Assembly (NCBI GenBank): GCA_023079485.1
Contig: CM041108.1
Span: 3,658,001 to 3,722,000 of the forward strand
DNA from: Archilochus colubris
Taxonomy: Eukaryota > Chordata > Aves > Apodiformes > Trochilidae
Reading direction: 5' to 3'
DNA: 64,000 bases
In this document: piece after piece, positions 22,181 to 35,130 of the stretch
Layout: each line of letters opens with the position of its first letter
Numbering within the stretch: position 1 is the stretch's first letter
Translations under genes and position numbers: made by a program
The notes under the pieces: model-generated
Told to the model about the DNA's origin: nothing
The model's database searches: none
What the model saw: only the letters and a program-made list of their open reading frames with translations

Positions 22181-25100
22181 GTAAGTACAAATCCAGTTCA
22201 AACTATATTTCACCAGAGGTGGAAGTGTGAGCCCAATGATCAAAGAACAACACACGTGTTCATTTGGTGTGGGTTTGCTTGAATCCAATAAACAAGGAGG
22301 CTGGGAAAGTCACGTATTTGACAGTCTCTCACTGGCTTTGCACGTAACAAGGGGTCATTTGGATTTAGGTCCTGCTGTATTTGGGCCAAAGTTGTCTCTG
22401 GAGGAGTCTGGGAGGGACAGAAGAGGAGGAAAGCTTTTAACTCTGTCTTGAGAAACCTCCTGGGTAGCAATTTCAAAAGCTCCTATGGGACTGAGGAGTC
22501 TAAGTCCTATTTTTACAAGTATTGTGGGAACTTAAATCAGACTTTCAAGCTTTTAGGAACCTGGAAATGCAGGTAGGAGCCCTGTGGGATCTCTGAAGTG
22601 TCTGAACAGGTTATGTGCCTGACTCTGAGAGTTAATACTTAACTGACCAGAGGGGCATTAGGAAAAACCACTGCACTTCTGCATGGATCTTCGTGGATCC
22701 TCTGTCCTTATAAGTCTTATATCACCTCATTTCAGAGAAACTGTGATTCCTAAATCCTGGAGCCTGAGTTTAAGGTTCTCCATGGGTGTGAGTGATTTTG
22801 AATGCATTATCCATAGCTTTAAAATCACAAGTGAAAATAATGAATGCAACACAGAGTTTTAGCTGTTGGTGCCTCCTGAACTGGTTTCTGTGTTCAGTGA
22901 AGTTCAGGGGATTTTTTCTTCCGTGCTTCAGCTTCTGCCACCTGAGGATTTGGTGAGTGCTGCAAAATTGAAGCTGGAGTTCAGTGCAGAATCTGATCTC
23001 TTGAAAAGTTTGTGGGAGCTGCAGCCTGGACCAGAACTCTGCATCTGGATCTCCTTCCTGGGCAGAGATGCAAACAAACAGATGCAAATTCTCCAAAGAA
23101 ATGGGTGCCTTTCTGAATTGCTTCTGTGTTGCTGTTGGGTTTCAGGTGGTTGGAAAAAAGAGGTTTGTGTTCACAAGGCAGCAGGGAATAGGGCTGATCC
23201 AAAGTGCCTTTGTTTGGGTATATGTAAAGCTATCAATGTGTCATTCTTTCTGCTTCAGCTGTTAGAGACTCCCATCTTCTCTATTGATTTTACCCAGAAT
23301 TCTTCCTGCCCTTGAAGGTGTGACCTGTACCTCAGGCTAATTTATTTCTGTCATGGCTGCAGCATTTTTTAGAGGGCAGCAGGGGTAGGAGAGAGAACAA
23401 TGAATTCAACATGGAATATAAATCCCAAGTCTGTAGCCTTCAGACATTCCAATACATACCCCACTCCTTTCTCCCATTTGGCATTCTGCACGGTCTTGGA
23501 TTAAAAGGAAAAAAAAGACAGGCATTTGTATAACTAATCAGGTGAGCCATTCTGGGGTAATCCCTTTGGTCACACGTCCTGGCATGTATATTAAAATTTT
23601 TCCAGGCTTCTAAACCATTTGCAATGGTGTCCCAGTTTGTGAGCCTGAGTGAGAAGTCTCACCTTGATGGTTTAGAAGTCTCTTGGATCTGAGCATCATT
23701 TTTTTTAAGGCATTGAAACGTGTGTTGTGGAATGTGGGTGGACAAAGAGTGCAGTTTTGTGCTGAAAATGCATTTTGGACCATAGTGGTGATAGGGGAGT
23801 GATGGATTTATTTTTTTTTTTTAATTTTATTTTACCTTTTATCACAAATTCTTTCCTGCTCAGGTTTTGTAGACAGAAAAGTGAAACTTAAATGATGTGT
23901 AAGCACAGAAGTTTAAAGTCTACAAACACTGAGCCTAAGCACCTGGCCCTTTTCATTATTCTATAGAAATCTGTGGGGTTTGCTCTCCTGACCTGCCATG
24001 CAGCTGAAGCCTTTCCCTCCTGCCCCATGCAGCTTATCAATAGCAAAGGATTTCTCTAGGGCAAAAATGTTGCTTCCAAATTCCCTTGAGAACAGGCCAA
24101 GCTTTTGGGCTGTGGAAAACTTTGTCAGAAAACTTTGTTGGGCTGGGATTGTGTCCTGGAGTTGTGGACAAGGACTGGGATAGTGTTGTACAGATCCCTT
24201 CCTCTCACCTCCCATGGGTTTTTCATTGGGAGCCATCAGTTCCTCTGAAGTTGGAGGCACAAAGTGGCAGACCCTGGGTCTCCAATACCACTGAATCCTT
24301 CAGGATCTCCTGGTGATCCTGAATGATTTCCTGGGCTGATTTCCTGCTTAATCCCTCCAATTCAAAGTTTGGCGTTCAGGTTTGAGTTCACTGCATTCTC
24401 CAGCAGAGGAGAGGCAGCTTTAAGGATCTCTAGAAAAAAAACATAAAGTAAAAGAGGTTCACATAAAGCAAAGTTCCTGCCTTCCCTGGAAATTAAGGGC
24501 ACATGCTTCAGAACATTTGACCCAGGAGTACCTGGCCCAGGGTTACTGCTGTGGGTCAGGGCAGCTGGGAAGGTCAAGCTGCAGAGGAATGCAGAGTGCT
24601 CTGGAGTTGAAGCATATGAGATTTCCAGGTGATTTGCTGAAAGCTGCTGCAGAAAGCCCTAAATTAGCCTGGAATAACTGAATTTAGTGAAACTTCAACC
24701 AGTCTGGCCTGAATTCAGAGATTATAGTTAAATCTTGTTACTTGCCATGTGATTTGGGTTCCAAGTGACCATAAATGTTTGTTCTCCTTCTCCCAAAACA
24801 TTTTCTGCCATAAATCACCCAGAAAGATTTCTGTAGCACCTACTGCTGCAGAGAGGAAAAGTGGAACAGGGAAGGTACCAGTTCAGAGAAGAAACGTGAA
24901 AAAATGAAAATGAAATCAAAAGAAGCTTTAGGATTTGAGCAAGGGGTAAAGGGATGCCATAGCCCAGGAAATGAAGTGGTCTCTTGGTATAAAATACATC
25001 TTTTAGCACCTCCACTTTCTTGCACTGTGGCAAACGTATATATATATGACCTCCACCAACATCTTGGTTATTGCTGATGGAACAAAGCAGACAGGGCTGG

Positions 25101-26609
25101 GCATTCAAGCATGTAGTCTCCTTGTATCTTGGCATCTTTGTGTTTATAGGTCTCACTCTTTTTACTTTGCCCCTACCAGCAATAAAATAAAACAAGATCC
25201 GGTCTTTTCATAGCTTTGCCACTCTCCTAAAACAGAGGGAGGGGGGGAAAAAAGGCAGTTTGAGCACAGAAAAGACCTTTGCTCCTGTAAATGATTTCTT
25301 GGGCCTCCAAGGAAAACCTGCAAGAGAGGAAGAAACACAAATGCTTAATAGTAGCAGCCACCCTTGTGATTCAGCACAATGCCTGGGGGGCAGATTTATC
25401 TCTCACTTTTAAGAGATGCAGAGGCCAAGTCTGGCTAGAGCCCTTATGATGGTTTTTTGGTAGCAAATCACTGGGAAAGAGTTGCCCAGAGTGTTGTTCC
25501 CCCCAGTTTTGTTGCTGGTGAGGTGAGGAAGGGAAAATCAGATTTTAAGTGGGAAGGTGACAACGTTTTTTGCTTTACTACCAGCCTGTGCTGGGCCACC
25601 ATCATTTTGGGGTCTGTCACCAGGGCAGAGTTTTCTATAGGGATGTACCTGCTGCCTTCTCTGCATCACTGGGGGTGGCACTGCCTCCCTGAGAAGCTGC
25701 TGTGAAGTAGGAATTCTCCCCCTTTGCTTTTAGAAACCTATTAGAGCCACCAGCACTGAGAACATGTCTGAATCCAGCTCATATTGCTTCATGGCTGTTC
25801 TGGAAGTCTTGTGATATTTCATCCTTTCTGTCCCTCTGTGTCCAGTTTAACCCCAAGGGAAGGCTGAGATCAGTGATGGGAGAAAAGAGTCCCAGGGTGA
25901 AGGCAGAAACAAGGAGTACCAGCACCTCAAAGAAATGCTGCAGGACTATTTTAGGAGTAAAAAAGCATTCCAGTAATGCAACTGTGTGGTTGCCATTTAG
26001 TATCTTATAAACCAAAAACATCAGTGAAATTTTTCAGCATGCAAAGGAAAAATACCTAGAGCTGAGTCTGAGTCTGAGAGCTGGGTCTGAGAGAGATACT
26101 TTGCAAAATAATTTTATATACAAGAAGGCCTCTCATATGCTTCCCAGATGCACAATCCCATATGTCTGTTCTGTTAGGCTGATTATGGAATACATGCATT
26201 TATAGCTCAGAGCAAAGGCAGAATTGATTTCTTGCTAGAGTGGTGTGGATATCACCGTGTTCAAGATAATTAAACATTAGAACTGCAATCCACATGCACA
26301 GATCCACCCTGGTGTTTTGGTGTGGGAGACTGTGGATGAAAATGGGGTGGAAGTGGTACAGATGGGAGAATGTGCTGCTGGGGATTCTTGGGGGCTTAAG
26401 GTTTTCATTTGTTGGATCCAATCCTGCAGGTATTTGTGGCTCACAAGAGCAGTCCAGAGAGGCTGAATCCTTCTTGCACAGAGGAGCTGCATCCCTCTGA
26501 ATCCCAGGAGATCCTGGTACTCTCTTGTAGGTTCAGTATAATTGCTCCAGAGAGCTCACTGACAAGACAAAGGGAGTATTATTACACATTTAGATGTATA
26601 AGAACTGTG

Positions 26610-26903
26610 GGCTTGTCTACACTGGAATACTCAGAAGTTAATTCGTATTAAAGTAATGATGCATACTTAAAATACATTAGTTAGAGTGTAGCAAACCCCT
26701 TTGTGGTCACTCTTGTTCCTGGTGAAAGTGATTTCCTTTCCTTTAAACTTGATTCGCTTCCAAAGTAAATTTAGTAAAACCTAATTAAAGGCACTTTGAT
26801 TGTGAAGTAAAAAGTCTATATAGGCATTTAAATGGTGCTCAACCAACTTCCCTCAAAAATTAATATGGTTTAATTTTTTTGAGTGCTCTGGTGTAGACAG
26901 GCC
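26610..26903. mobile_element. Ancient non-autonomous TIR DNA transposon (hAT-like)
   Basis: The left end GGCTTGTCTACACTGGAA and the reverse complement of the right end, GGCCTGTCTACACCAGAG, match closely. The similarity continues inward for about 40 bases, through the shared ACTCA and ATTAA blocks, at a divergence that suggests an old insertion. The element is about 294 bp and has no coding capacity, so it would have depended on a transposase made elsewhere. TIRs with TGTCTACAC occur in old hAT-type elements of reptiles and birds, to my knowledge; the exact family is not assigned. The flanking 8-mers (GAACTGTG and ATCTGGCA) do not form an obvious target-site duplication, which is expected if old but weakens the call. 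Confidence 0.65.
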
Positions 26904-27792
26904 ATCTGGCACAAAAGTGTTATGGGCTTTGTCCAAAGGCCACTTTTGATTTTATCATTTGCTTTTTGCAGCATTTGGATTTTTTCCCTCTAAGACTGAG
27001 CTCCAGGATAATGTGCTAATTTCAGCTTTCATAAAATAAAAAGGAATGATTTGTTACAAAGAGCATCTTGGAGAGTATTAACCCCAAGGTGTCAATATCT
27101 GAATTCAAGTCATTTTAGACTAATTTTAAAGATGTACTTGCTTTGGAAAGTTCGGGTTTGTAAATGCTGAAGATTATTCAGTACCCTGGAGGGAGTGATG
27201 GATATTGAATTCTAAGCAGTGTCATAACTGGAAATCTAATCTCTGTAAAATCAAGCTCATGCCTTAGAACTGAATTATTCCACACGGAGAGGGAAAACAA
27301 CTTGGCTGAGTTATAGCCGTGGCTGTGATGAAACTCAGTTGGGTGTGGGTTTGAACCTGTCCAAATCCAGTTGGAACTCCCAAATGTGAGCACACCCAAG
27401 CAACTGAATCCAGAGTATTTGGAAGCTCAGGCTGAAAGTAAAAAATGGAGCAGTGCTACATGGCTTAATGTGAACACAAACTCAGTACAGAGTTTTTTGG
27501 GGAAGCTGCAGCCCCTTTCTATTAACACCTACGTTGAGTTTCAGGGGCAGTGGGGACCCCTGGAACCTCAGCTAACAGCCAGCAGTATAGACTGAGGGCA
27601 CACAGGACATGGCAATGAGTGTTCCCAATCTCCAATTAAACCACAGAAATGTGTAAATGTGTGTAATGGATATCTAAAGTGTTACCATTAGTCCTGTACT
27701 TAGAAGTGGAGGTATTTGACAGACCTGTGATGGGTGGAGGTATCATCATTTTATAGAGAAATCTGTTGGGTTTCATTTCCACTCCTGTTGCT
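26904..27792. other. Noncoding spacer, nothing recognised
   Basis: No gene, RNA or repeat could be recognised here. Confidence 0.6.
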
Positions 27793-27960
27793 GGCTTCCT
27801 CTGTAAGCTTGAGGGGCAAGTAATTTAAGAGCTCTGTGTGTCTCAGTTTCCTCACCTGTCAGTTGAGGGGAATTACTTCACAGGGGGAATGGGAGCATCA
27901 TTATAATGATACTTGCAATATGCTTTCATATGCTGGGTACAGGAGTGGGAGCGTTAACAT
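27793..27960 (+). mobile_element. MIR-like SINE relic
   Basis: The segment carries the conserved core and tail order of MIR: GGGGCAAGTAATTTAAGAG, then CTGTGTGTCTCAGTTTCCTC, ACCTGTCAGTTGAGGGG, and AATTACTTCACAG. These correspond to the well-known MIR sequence around CTCAGTTTCCTCATCTGTAAA. The degree of change fits an insertion that predates the bird lineage. Limits are approximate. Confidence 0.7.
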
Positions 27961-28400
27961 GTACAGGAGAAAAAGGAAAAAGTAGGTTAGCTTGTCTGAG
28001 CTTGTCATGCTTCCACTGTGTCAGCAAACTCAGGGAGACAAGAGAAAGGAGAGGAAGAGAGATCAAAAGAATACATTAAATTAAAAAGTAAACAGGGAAA
28101 GTTAAAGTGGCAAGGAAGAAGTTTCACGGGACCCATCCTGTGCTTGGCAGCATCAACCTCCAGCATGTGCCAAATCTTTTGTCATCAACAGTGTGCCACC
28201 AAAAATCACAAGGCAATCCCTGTGTCTGCCATGTGGGCCAGAGCTGGCCAAGCTGAGGTGGTTCTGCATGTGAACAAAAGCCTTTTGAGGAGAGGGAATG
28301 ATTTTTTTCCCAGTGATGGAAAAAACAGGGATTCCTCACCCTGGACTGGTGTGGGACCTGCTGCAGCTCAGATGTTCAGAGAGTTTCTCTTCATTTCCAG

Positions 28401-28485
28401 TAGGAGTGTCCAAATTTGCCATCTGTGGCACATCAGAACATGATGTGCAGCTGCTCCCTGTTGCAATGGAGATGGCAGCAGCAAG
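28401..28485 (+). other. Candidate 85-nt exon (weak)
   Basis: The acceptor-like TTTCTCTTCATTTCCAG ends at 28400 and the consensus donor CAAG/GTGAGT begins at 28486. Only one frame is open throughout, reading GVSKFAICGTSEHDVQLL and then PVAMEMAAA. The other two frames contain stops. I do not recognise the peptide. This is a weak candidate because such signal pairs occur by chance. Confidence 0.12.
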
Positions 28486-31400
28486 GTGAGTGTTGTTACA
28501 CCCAGCCCTGCCTTGTACAGCATCCCTGGTAGTGGCTTGAGCTTGGGGAGTGACTGTGTTGAACTTAATATATTCTTTCTTCTGTCACAGACATGAGAGA
28601 GTTAATTTTAGTTTCTGTGGCACCGTGCTACTTGTCTGAAAGCTGCTGGATTTACACAAAGCAGTAGTGCTGGGAAACAGCTTCCAGAGTGCATTTTTTC
28701 CCTCCCTTTTTTTTTTTTGTGGCATTGGGAGCAAAAAGTCTCTGTGCAAGGTAGCTGTTTCCTCTGAACTTTGTCAGCACATTCACACTACCTTGGGCTT
28801 CTGCTCAAATGGTTCCCCTTGGCTTCAAAGTCCACGTGTAGAGAAGGCAGCTCTGTGATGTGGAGCTGTTGCCCATCCTGTTGCAGCAGGGTGAGATGCT
28901 GTGTCCTGCTCCCACAACACGGATTTATGTTTGGATGTGATGGTGTTTATTGCAGTCCTTCAGAGTTGGTGCTTGCTGGCATCTTCCAGCAAACAGGTGA
29001 CTGAATTGCTGTCTCAGCAGTTTGGACACAAGATAGAGGTTGAATCTTTCCTTTCTTGGCCTTTTCTTGCCCTGTTTGGTTTGAAGGAGCATTATCTTAG
29101 GTAGTTAAGATGTCCAGACATAGTTCTGACCTGTACTCATGTTGTGTTTAGTTTAATCTGTTCTGTCTGATCATGAAATAGGCCAGGGAGTTATCATATG
29201 CAGATCTATAAGGTGGCAAATTTTCCAAATGAAATAGACTGAGAAGAACAGAAAAATCATGGGGGGAGATTCTTGACAGTCAGTATATGGAGGGTTAGTT
29301 ATATTTTTACAGAAGTATAGGTCAAACAGTATGCTGCTGAAAGCAATCACACCAGCAGCAATCTTTAACTGTATCCAGTCAGAAAAGATGAAAAATTGTT
29401 TTTCTGCCTTTGAAGAGTAGAAATATTTTTTTTCCCATATCAACTCTGACCTGTTTTACTGTTAAAGATTCTGGCTCCACTTTGTTAAATCATCATAAGC
29501 AGAGTTTGATGGAAACAAATTGCTCCATAAAGCTGATCCTAAAACTCTGCCTTTTGCACCTTCAGCAGCTGGGGAGTTTTTGAAGAAAAAATGCTCAATT
29601 TGCATCTTGAGCCTCCTCAGACTCCCTTATCTGTGGCAAAGCTGGACGACTCAGAACCATGGGTTGTGCAGTATAATCTTATTTTTACACATTGTCAGGC
29701 TGGTTTGCTGTGTGTCATCTGAAATGCACCCTTCCTTTTTGCAAACCATGTGTACCCATGGGTTTCCACTGAAGTGCCAGAGAACAGCAAGTTTTTAAAG
29801 GGACTGAAGAGTAAAAAAGAGTGGCAGGAATGTAGCAGGAAGCTCTTGGAAAGCAAAGGGGAAGATGGCATCTCTCAGAAACCTGATAAACAGAAGTGTT
29901 CTATTCCCCAGCCAGCTGAACTGAGATAACACAACCCAAAGCTGGAAATGGGGCTGAAAAAGGCACCTTGAATGGGGAGAGAAGGACCTGAAGCACAGGC
30001 TTCTCGAAGAGATGAGAAGCAGAGGATGGAAAGTGCTGTTTGCTTTGTAATCTGCAAAATCTTGGAGGCTGGGGGAGAAGGAGAGGAGACATCAAGCTGC
30101 CTTACAGCTGTTTGTGTGTCATGGCAAAGAAATGGGGTATGGAAAGGCAGACAACTGTCCATCTTTCCATGCAAATTGAGCCACTTGAAGGGATAGCAAC
30201 AAGACATGTTGTAGCAGACTTTTGTAGTGGTGGTGTGGAGATCTGCATCATCTTTCAAACCTGGCCATCTGCAAAAGGAAGTTATTTCACCCAAGAAAAC
30301 TGCTGGAAGTTATGGAGGGTCAGAGTCATGCAATTGCCCAAAGATTTTGCATACTCTTTGTCTAGATGAGAGCCACAGAACCTGATCAAGTTAAATGTCA
30401 TCACAGACAGCCCTGAAATTGGAAAATTAGTTTGTGCAAATGCTCTCTTGCCGAGATAACTTTTCATCTTCTTGCCCAGTCTTATGTTCTACTTCTTGAG
30501 CCAGAGCAGGGTAAATCTTAACCAGATGTTTATCAGAAGTCACAGAGACAGTGTTAAAATATTACACTGAGGGCTGTTAACAAGTATTAGAGGCAGCTTT
30601 AGTGAAAAAGAAAATTATCTGCCACTGTTGTGCATCAGAAGCACAAACAGATGTATTAAAAGTTATGTTTGTCCAAGTAGCTCAATACTTTTTGACCTGT
30701 TTTAATTGCTGCCTTCATGGTCAGGCTAAAGAAAGTAAACTGGTAAGATTCTGGTGCTTTTGTGGAGTAGAGTAACCTGGAACCAACTTAGCAGCATAGA
30801 CAAAATTCAGTGATTCCATCTCCAAGGGTTTCTGCTACTCTGACCACGAGGAAGAGGCAAAGCGTGGATGGGCAGCTTGAAAAAGATGTGGTGTGAGGCT
30901 CTCATTTTTCTGTCCCTTCTGCAGAGCAGCCTTTCAATTCTGATACTCATGCAGGTTGCTTCTTATGATGATAACAGCTCAGTTTCATTACAGTGTGGCT
31001 TTACTAACAGCATTACTTAACTTGGGGGTGATGAAGAAGCAGTTCAGAGGCTGGCTGGCTCAATTGCTGCTGGCTGAGGTGTTATTCCTGGCTGTGCTGT
31101 ACAGGCATGTTCAGTGTTGTCTAACAGAGCTTGTGTTGGTCCCCTTTACTTTTGTCCCAGTCCTCATAAATAATGGTTTGAGAAAGGGAACTTGAGAAGA
31201 AGGTTATCCTGAGAAAGGGGCTCCCAGGAGATAAAAGTGACATATCACTTGATACGAACCAGATGATTAATGGTGAGGTTTATAACTCCTGCTTTGAAAT
31301 GTTAGCTTTTAATGCAAATGTGAGCTATATCAGAGAAGATAATAATTTGGCTTTTAATTCAGAACTACATATGGCAAGTCAATAGTAACTACTGTATAAA

Positions 31401-32157
31401 AGAAAATTGGGGTTATTGAGACACCCTCCCAGCCTCTTGCTTTTATGAATGCATTCATTAGTGCTTCCTTAGATGGTTGGCTGTGAGTGATGCCATAAAA
31501 TAGAGGCTATCTCTGGTGTTTACAGACTTCTGCTTGCTTCCAGTGCTCCCTGGTTATGCTGTATATCTGTTTATGCTTAATAAACATCCTATGGGGATGT
31601 CAGACCAGTTGAACAGCCTGCTTGTTGTTCCCCTGAAGAGACTTTTTTCTCTTCTGTGCTCTTGTGCAAGCCAAATAGCAGCCACTTTCCATTTTCCTAG
31701 TGGTACCTAAACTGTAAGGAAGGTTGGCCACTAGCCAGTTCATTGAAGTCTCTGGAATAATAGTTTGCTCTCTGATGAATAGTCTGGCTTTAAATCTCTC
31801 CATTCAATTGTGGTGGCATTCCTGAAGTTGACAGGTACTTATAAGACACTGAGGAAGGGTCATTTGTTGGCTGCTAGTTTCATTGATTTGTGGAGGAAAC
31901 CTTCCACCATTCCTCCTCACTATTTGAAGCCAAAAAAAAAGGCAGAAAATACATTAATTTTATAATTTGCTTCAGAAGCCAGAAATAATCCATTCTAGGT
32001 AAATAGTTTTCTTCTTCTCTGCCACTAAGAGGAGTCCTGTTTGTGTGTTCTTTGGAAAAAAAAGCAGGATGGACAGGAGTGTGAAGCAGCTGGAGGAGAG
32101 AATCATGCTCTGTGTTTCTGCAGGACCTCCCAGCGTGCTCTGAGGGGAGAGAAGGGA

Positions 32158-32204
32158 AGAGTAAAGTAAAGAAAAAGTAAAGAATAAAGTAAAGTAAAAA
32201 AAAC
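32158..32204. repeat. Imperfect (GTAAA)n simple repeat
   Basis: Repeated GTAAAGTAAAG units with slips, ending in an A-run. Low-complexity sequence. Confidence 0.85.
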
Positions 32205-35016
32205 AAACTAATAATTCACCTGCTGGTGAATGTGGAGCTTCAGCTTCAGCTCACAAGTCACTGGAATTCCTCTTGCCAAGCTGAATTAATGAGAAGAGGG
32301 TGGCATTAAAAATGAAAGGCTGAATAAAATATTATTTATGAGAATCTTTACCAGATTCTTTATCTGGTCACCACAGTAGAGCTCTGTGGAACAGCCTGTG
32401 CAAGGGAAAAGGTGGTGGTACAGAAGAAGACCTGGAAGTCAAGAAGACGACGAAGGGTTTAGGTGTTTTAGGGTGAAATGAAGAGTAGGAAGCTATCAGG
32501 ATAAGGGGATAATAAGGGGTGGCCCTGTAGGTGAGGCTAGGAAGTTTGAACCTGGAGAATAATGCAGGAGGGAGTCAGTGAAGCCAAAATTGCTGTGGTC
32601 AGAGCAGACCATTGGGTGGGAAAGTTTCCCAGTGCAGATAAGAGGGGAGCATGCCCGAGGTGAAGAGTTCTCAGCCCAGGGAAGTTATTAAGTGTCTGAA
32701 TTCCTGGCGGATGGCCCGAGGACATTGTTAAGAGAGGAATGAAGTCAAGCATGGACCCCCACTATGACTTCACTGAATGATATTTAATATTTAAGCCTTT
32801 TTAAGTGGAGAGACCTGCACAGGAGCACCTCTTAAAGAGGAAGGAGCACAATCCCTATTGATGGACTGTGTGTGTTCTCTGTGATTTTTGTTTAAATGAT
32901 ACTGGCACATTAACTTAGCCTGAAAAGAAACTTATGGGGAATTGATGCTTTCCAGCTGATTCCTAATGACTCCTCTCTCCCCTTTTTACCCTGTGTGTTT
33001 TTTCGTTTTTTGCTTTGATCCCACTGCAGCCAGGGATGGCAGAGTGTGTGCTTCTCAGGTGATGCAGCATGAAACGGGATCAAAAGCAATATAATACCTG
33101 TTGGGTTTTTTTTTTTGCAGTTTTACTTCCTAGAGGACAAAGCATTCTGTGTTGTCCTGGTTTGACAGAGGGAAGAGAAGGACTGGAGAAAGGAGGTGGC
33201 TGGTCACCCAACAAAATGAGAGTGTAGACAAAATGGAACTAAGGTCTCCTCTCTATGGAGGGAAATTGGTCAGACTGCAGCATTTTCTCCAGGGTGCAGA
33301 ATGGAAAGTCTGAAATTGGTCATTTTAGAAATCAGACTGTACCAGAAATGGGAGGTTATTTTGTAAGGAAACAAGGCCTTGGTCCAAAGGTGACTGAGGT
33401 AACTGGGATTCTTTCCTTTGCTTTCCATAGGAGCCAGTCTTTATTTAACAGGGATTGGTAACAGGCAAGGTAACACCTCCTGAGCTGTTTCCCATCTCAG
33501 TCCTGGGGCTCTGCACTAAGTGCTGCTCTTCCCTTAGAGCATGGGCAGCTCTTGGATTTCCACACAGAGAATGGTCAATTGGCTTCTGTTTGGAGGGAGA
33601 ATTGGAGGGGAGGGCAAATTGCAGCAACAGGCAGAACAAAAATGAAAGCAAGTGGAAGCAGAGAGGTTTTCCTTCTCACCTGCTCCAAATTATCCTGCAG
33701 CACAATGGGAGCAGAAGGCAGTGAGGAGGAGGAGTGGTGGGACAGGAGGTGGTGCAGCCAGCGTGCTGGGAACAAAAGGCTTTTTTGTCTCAAAAAACTC
33801 TGCAGCAAGGTGGATGCTCTGTGTTCATCCCACAGCTCCGTTTCTCTGGGGCTTTGGTTTCAGCAGACAGCCACATGGCATGGAAAGGTTTGGAAGGGTT
33901 GTCCCACAGGTCTGGGAGATGCTTTGCTCCCTAATGACACTCAGGCCGTGTGGTGCTCTTGCTGGTCAGCATTTTGCTCCCAGGCTAATGTTACAGTTGT
34001 AGCAGAACTGGTTCCATATTGGCGTTTGATCCTGGGAGAATGGGAAAAATCTGGTCAATACGGTTCTCATTAGCCAAAAAAGCTGTAACATGCTGGAGTC
34101 ATTAGTAGTTTGTTGATTGAGTTAACCGTGCAAGGCGGGCTGCAATTGATCATCTGCATTCTCATTAAATATGCCACAGTCTCAGAGAGTTTGTTATGAA
34201 ACTATGTGAAGGACATGAGGAATCTTGGCTTCAGCCAAGAGCACCAGTTTCAAAATATCTTGTGGCTTAAAGCTCTATAATTAATATCAGAGATGGGACT
34301 GAGGTGTAACATAAAAATAATCCTTCAAGAAAGTGTTGCTACGCAGAGTCTTGTTTCAGCTCAACATGGGGAGAGAGACTGAGGCTGAAACTTGAATCCA
34401 AATCTAAACTTTCTTAGTGCTGCAAGAGGCAGGGGAAGCTGTGTGGGTCTGTGGCTAGAGGATTTCCATTTGACACTGTCTAGTAGGTATTTGAAGGAAG
34501 GAAACATGTCTGGGCTTCATTTAAAGATAATGAGTTATAGTGAACCCTAAGCAAAAGTCACATTCTCTTCATCTTTGCATTGCTCATAAGATAGTCAGCA
34601 GGTTAAAAAGATATATAGAGAGGTGATATAATTTCACTTTCAAGAAATGGGTGAACAGGAGTTGCTGAAGAGCGTTACCTTGAAAATATATCATGATCTC
34701 TTTAAACCTTGTCTATGTCTTTCAGCTTTTGAAATGCTGAAGATCACATCTTGAGGGAATTTGTTAGAGCCTTTGAAGTATTTTTATGTTAGGCCCCTAT
34801 GGCAGAAGATTGTACAGATCAAGAAAGTATCGAGTAGATTTATTCACAGAGAATAGCATTTAAATTACCCAGCTATATGGGCACACATTCTTCATTTATA
34901 GCCTGGTGTCTGGTCTCTGAAATCCTCCCAAGAACTGAGGTCATAGAATTTGAAAATGAGCTTCTGTACACCAGACTTCTGGCCTTTCAGATGTAATGTA
35001 GTCTGTAGTGTGTGGT

Positions 35017-35130
35017 AAATTGGACAGAATTCAGAGAAGAACAACAAAAACGATTAAGGGAGTAGAGGAACTGTCTTACATGGAAAGATTAAAGGGGTTA
35101 CAAATTTGTGGCTTGGTGGAGCAGAGACTA
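35017..35130 (+). mobile_element. Ancient CR1/L3-type reverse-transcriptase fragment
   Basis: Read in frame from 35008, the translation gives KLDRIQRRTTKTIKG, then VEELSYMERLKGLQ and GLVEQRL. It follows the order of the CR1 motif LERVQRRATKMIKG, LEHLSYEERLRELG and SLEKRRL seen in CR1-family reverse transcriptases. The nucleotide sequence differs strongly from the young copies here, and the frame ends soon after. It is therefore a fragment of a much older CR1 or L3 lineage insertion with neither end preserved. Confidence 0.7.

Larger units (their letters stand above)
16490..26609. other. Long noncoding stretch, no supported gene
   Basis: About ten kilobases without a recognisable gene or young transposon. 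Many short open frames exist on both strands, the longest about 149 codons (22866-23315, plus), none with a recognisable family signature. Contained small items: a (GT)10 microsatellite at 19189-19208, a tandem 20-bp duplication at 20645-20683, T-tracts (for example 18130-18145 and 22110-22125), and one splice-bounded open segment listed separately at 22130-22180. Confidence 0.6.
27961..35016. other. Long noncoding stretch, no supported gene
   Basis: No gene recognised. The longest open frame is 173 codons (33552-34073, plus), overlapped by several other frames on both strands and lacking family motifs. A TAAAG-type simple repeat lies at 32158-32204, and a splice-bounded open segment at 28401-28485 is listed separately. 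Confidence 0.6.

Noticed and set aside
33149..33460. Possible LTR start (TGTCCTGGTTTGACAG)
   Set aside because: The opening words recall avian LTRs, but no second LTR, polyadenylation tail or target-site duplication could be found.
33552..34073. 173-codon open frame, plus strand
   Set aside because: Several overlapping frames on both strands are equally open, as expected in a GC-richer patch; no recognisable domain and no clear splice sites.
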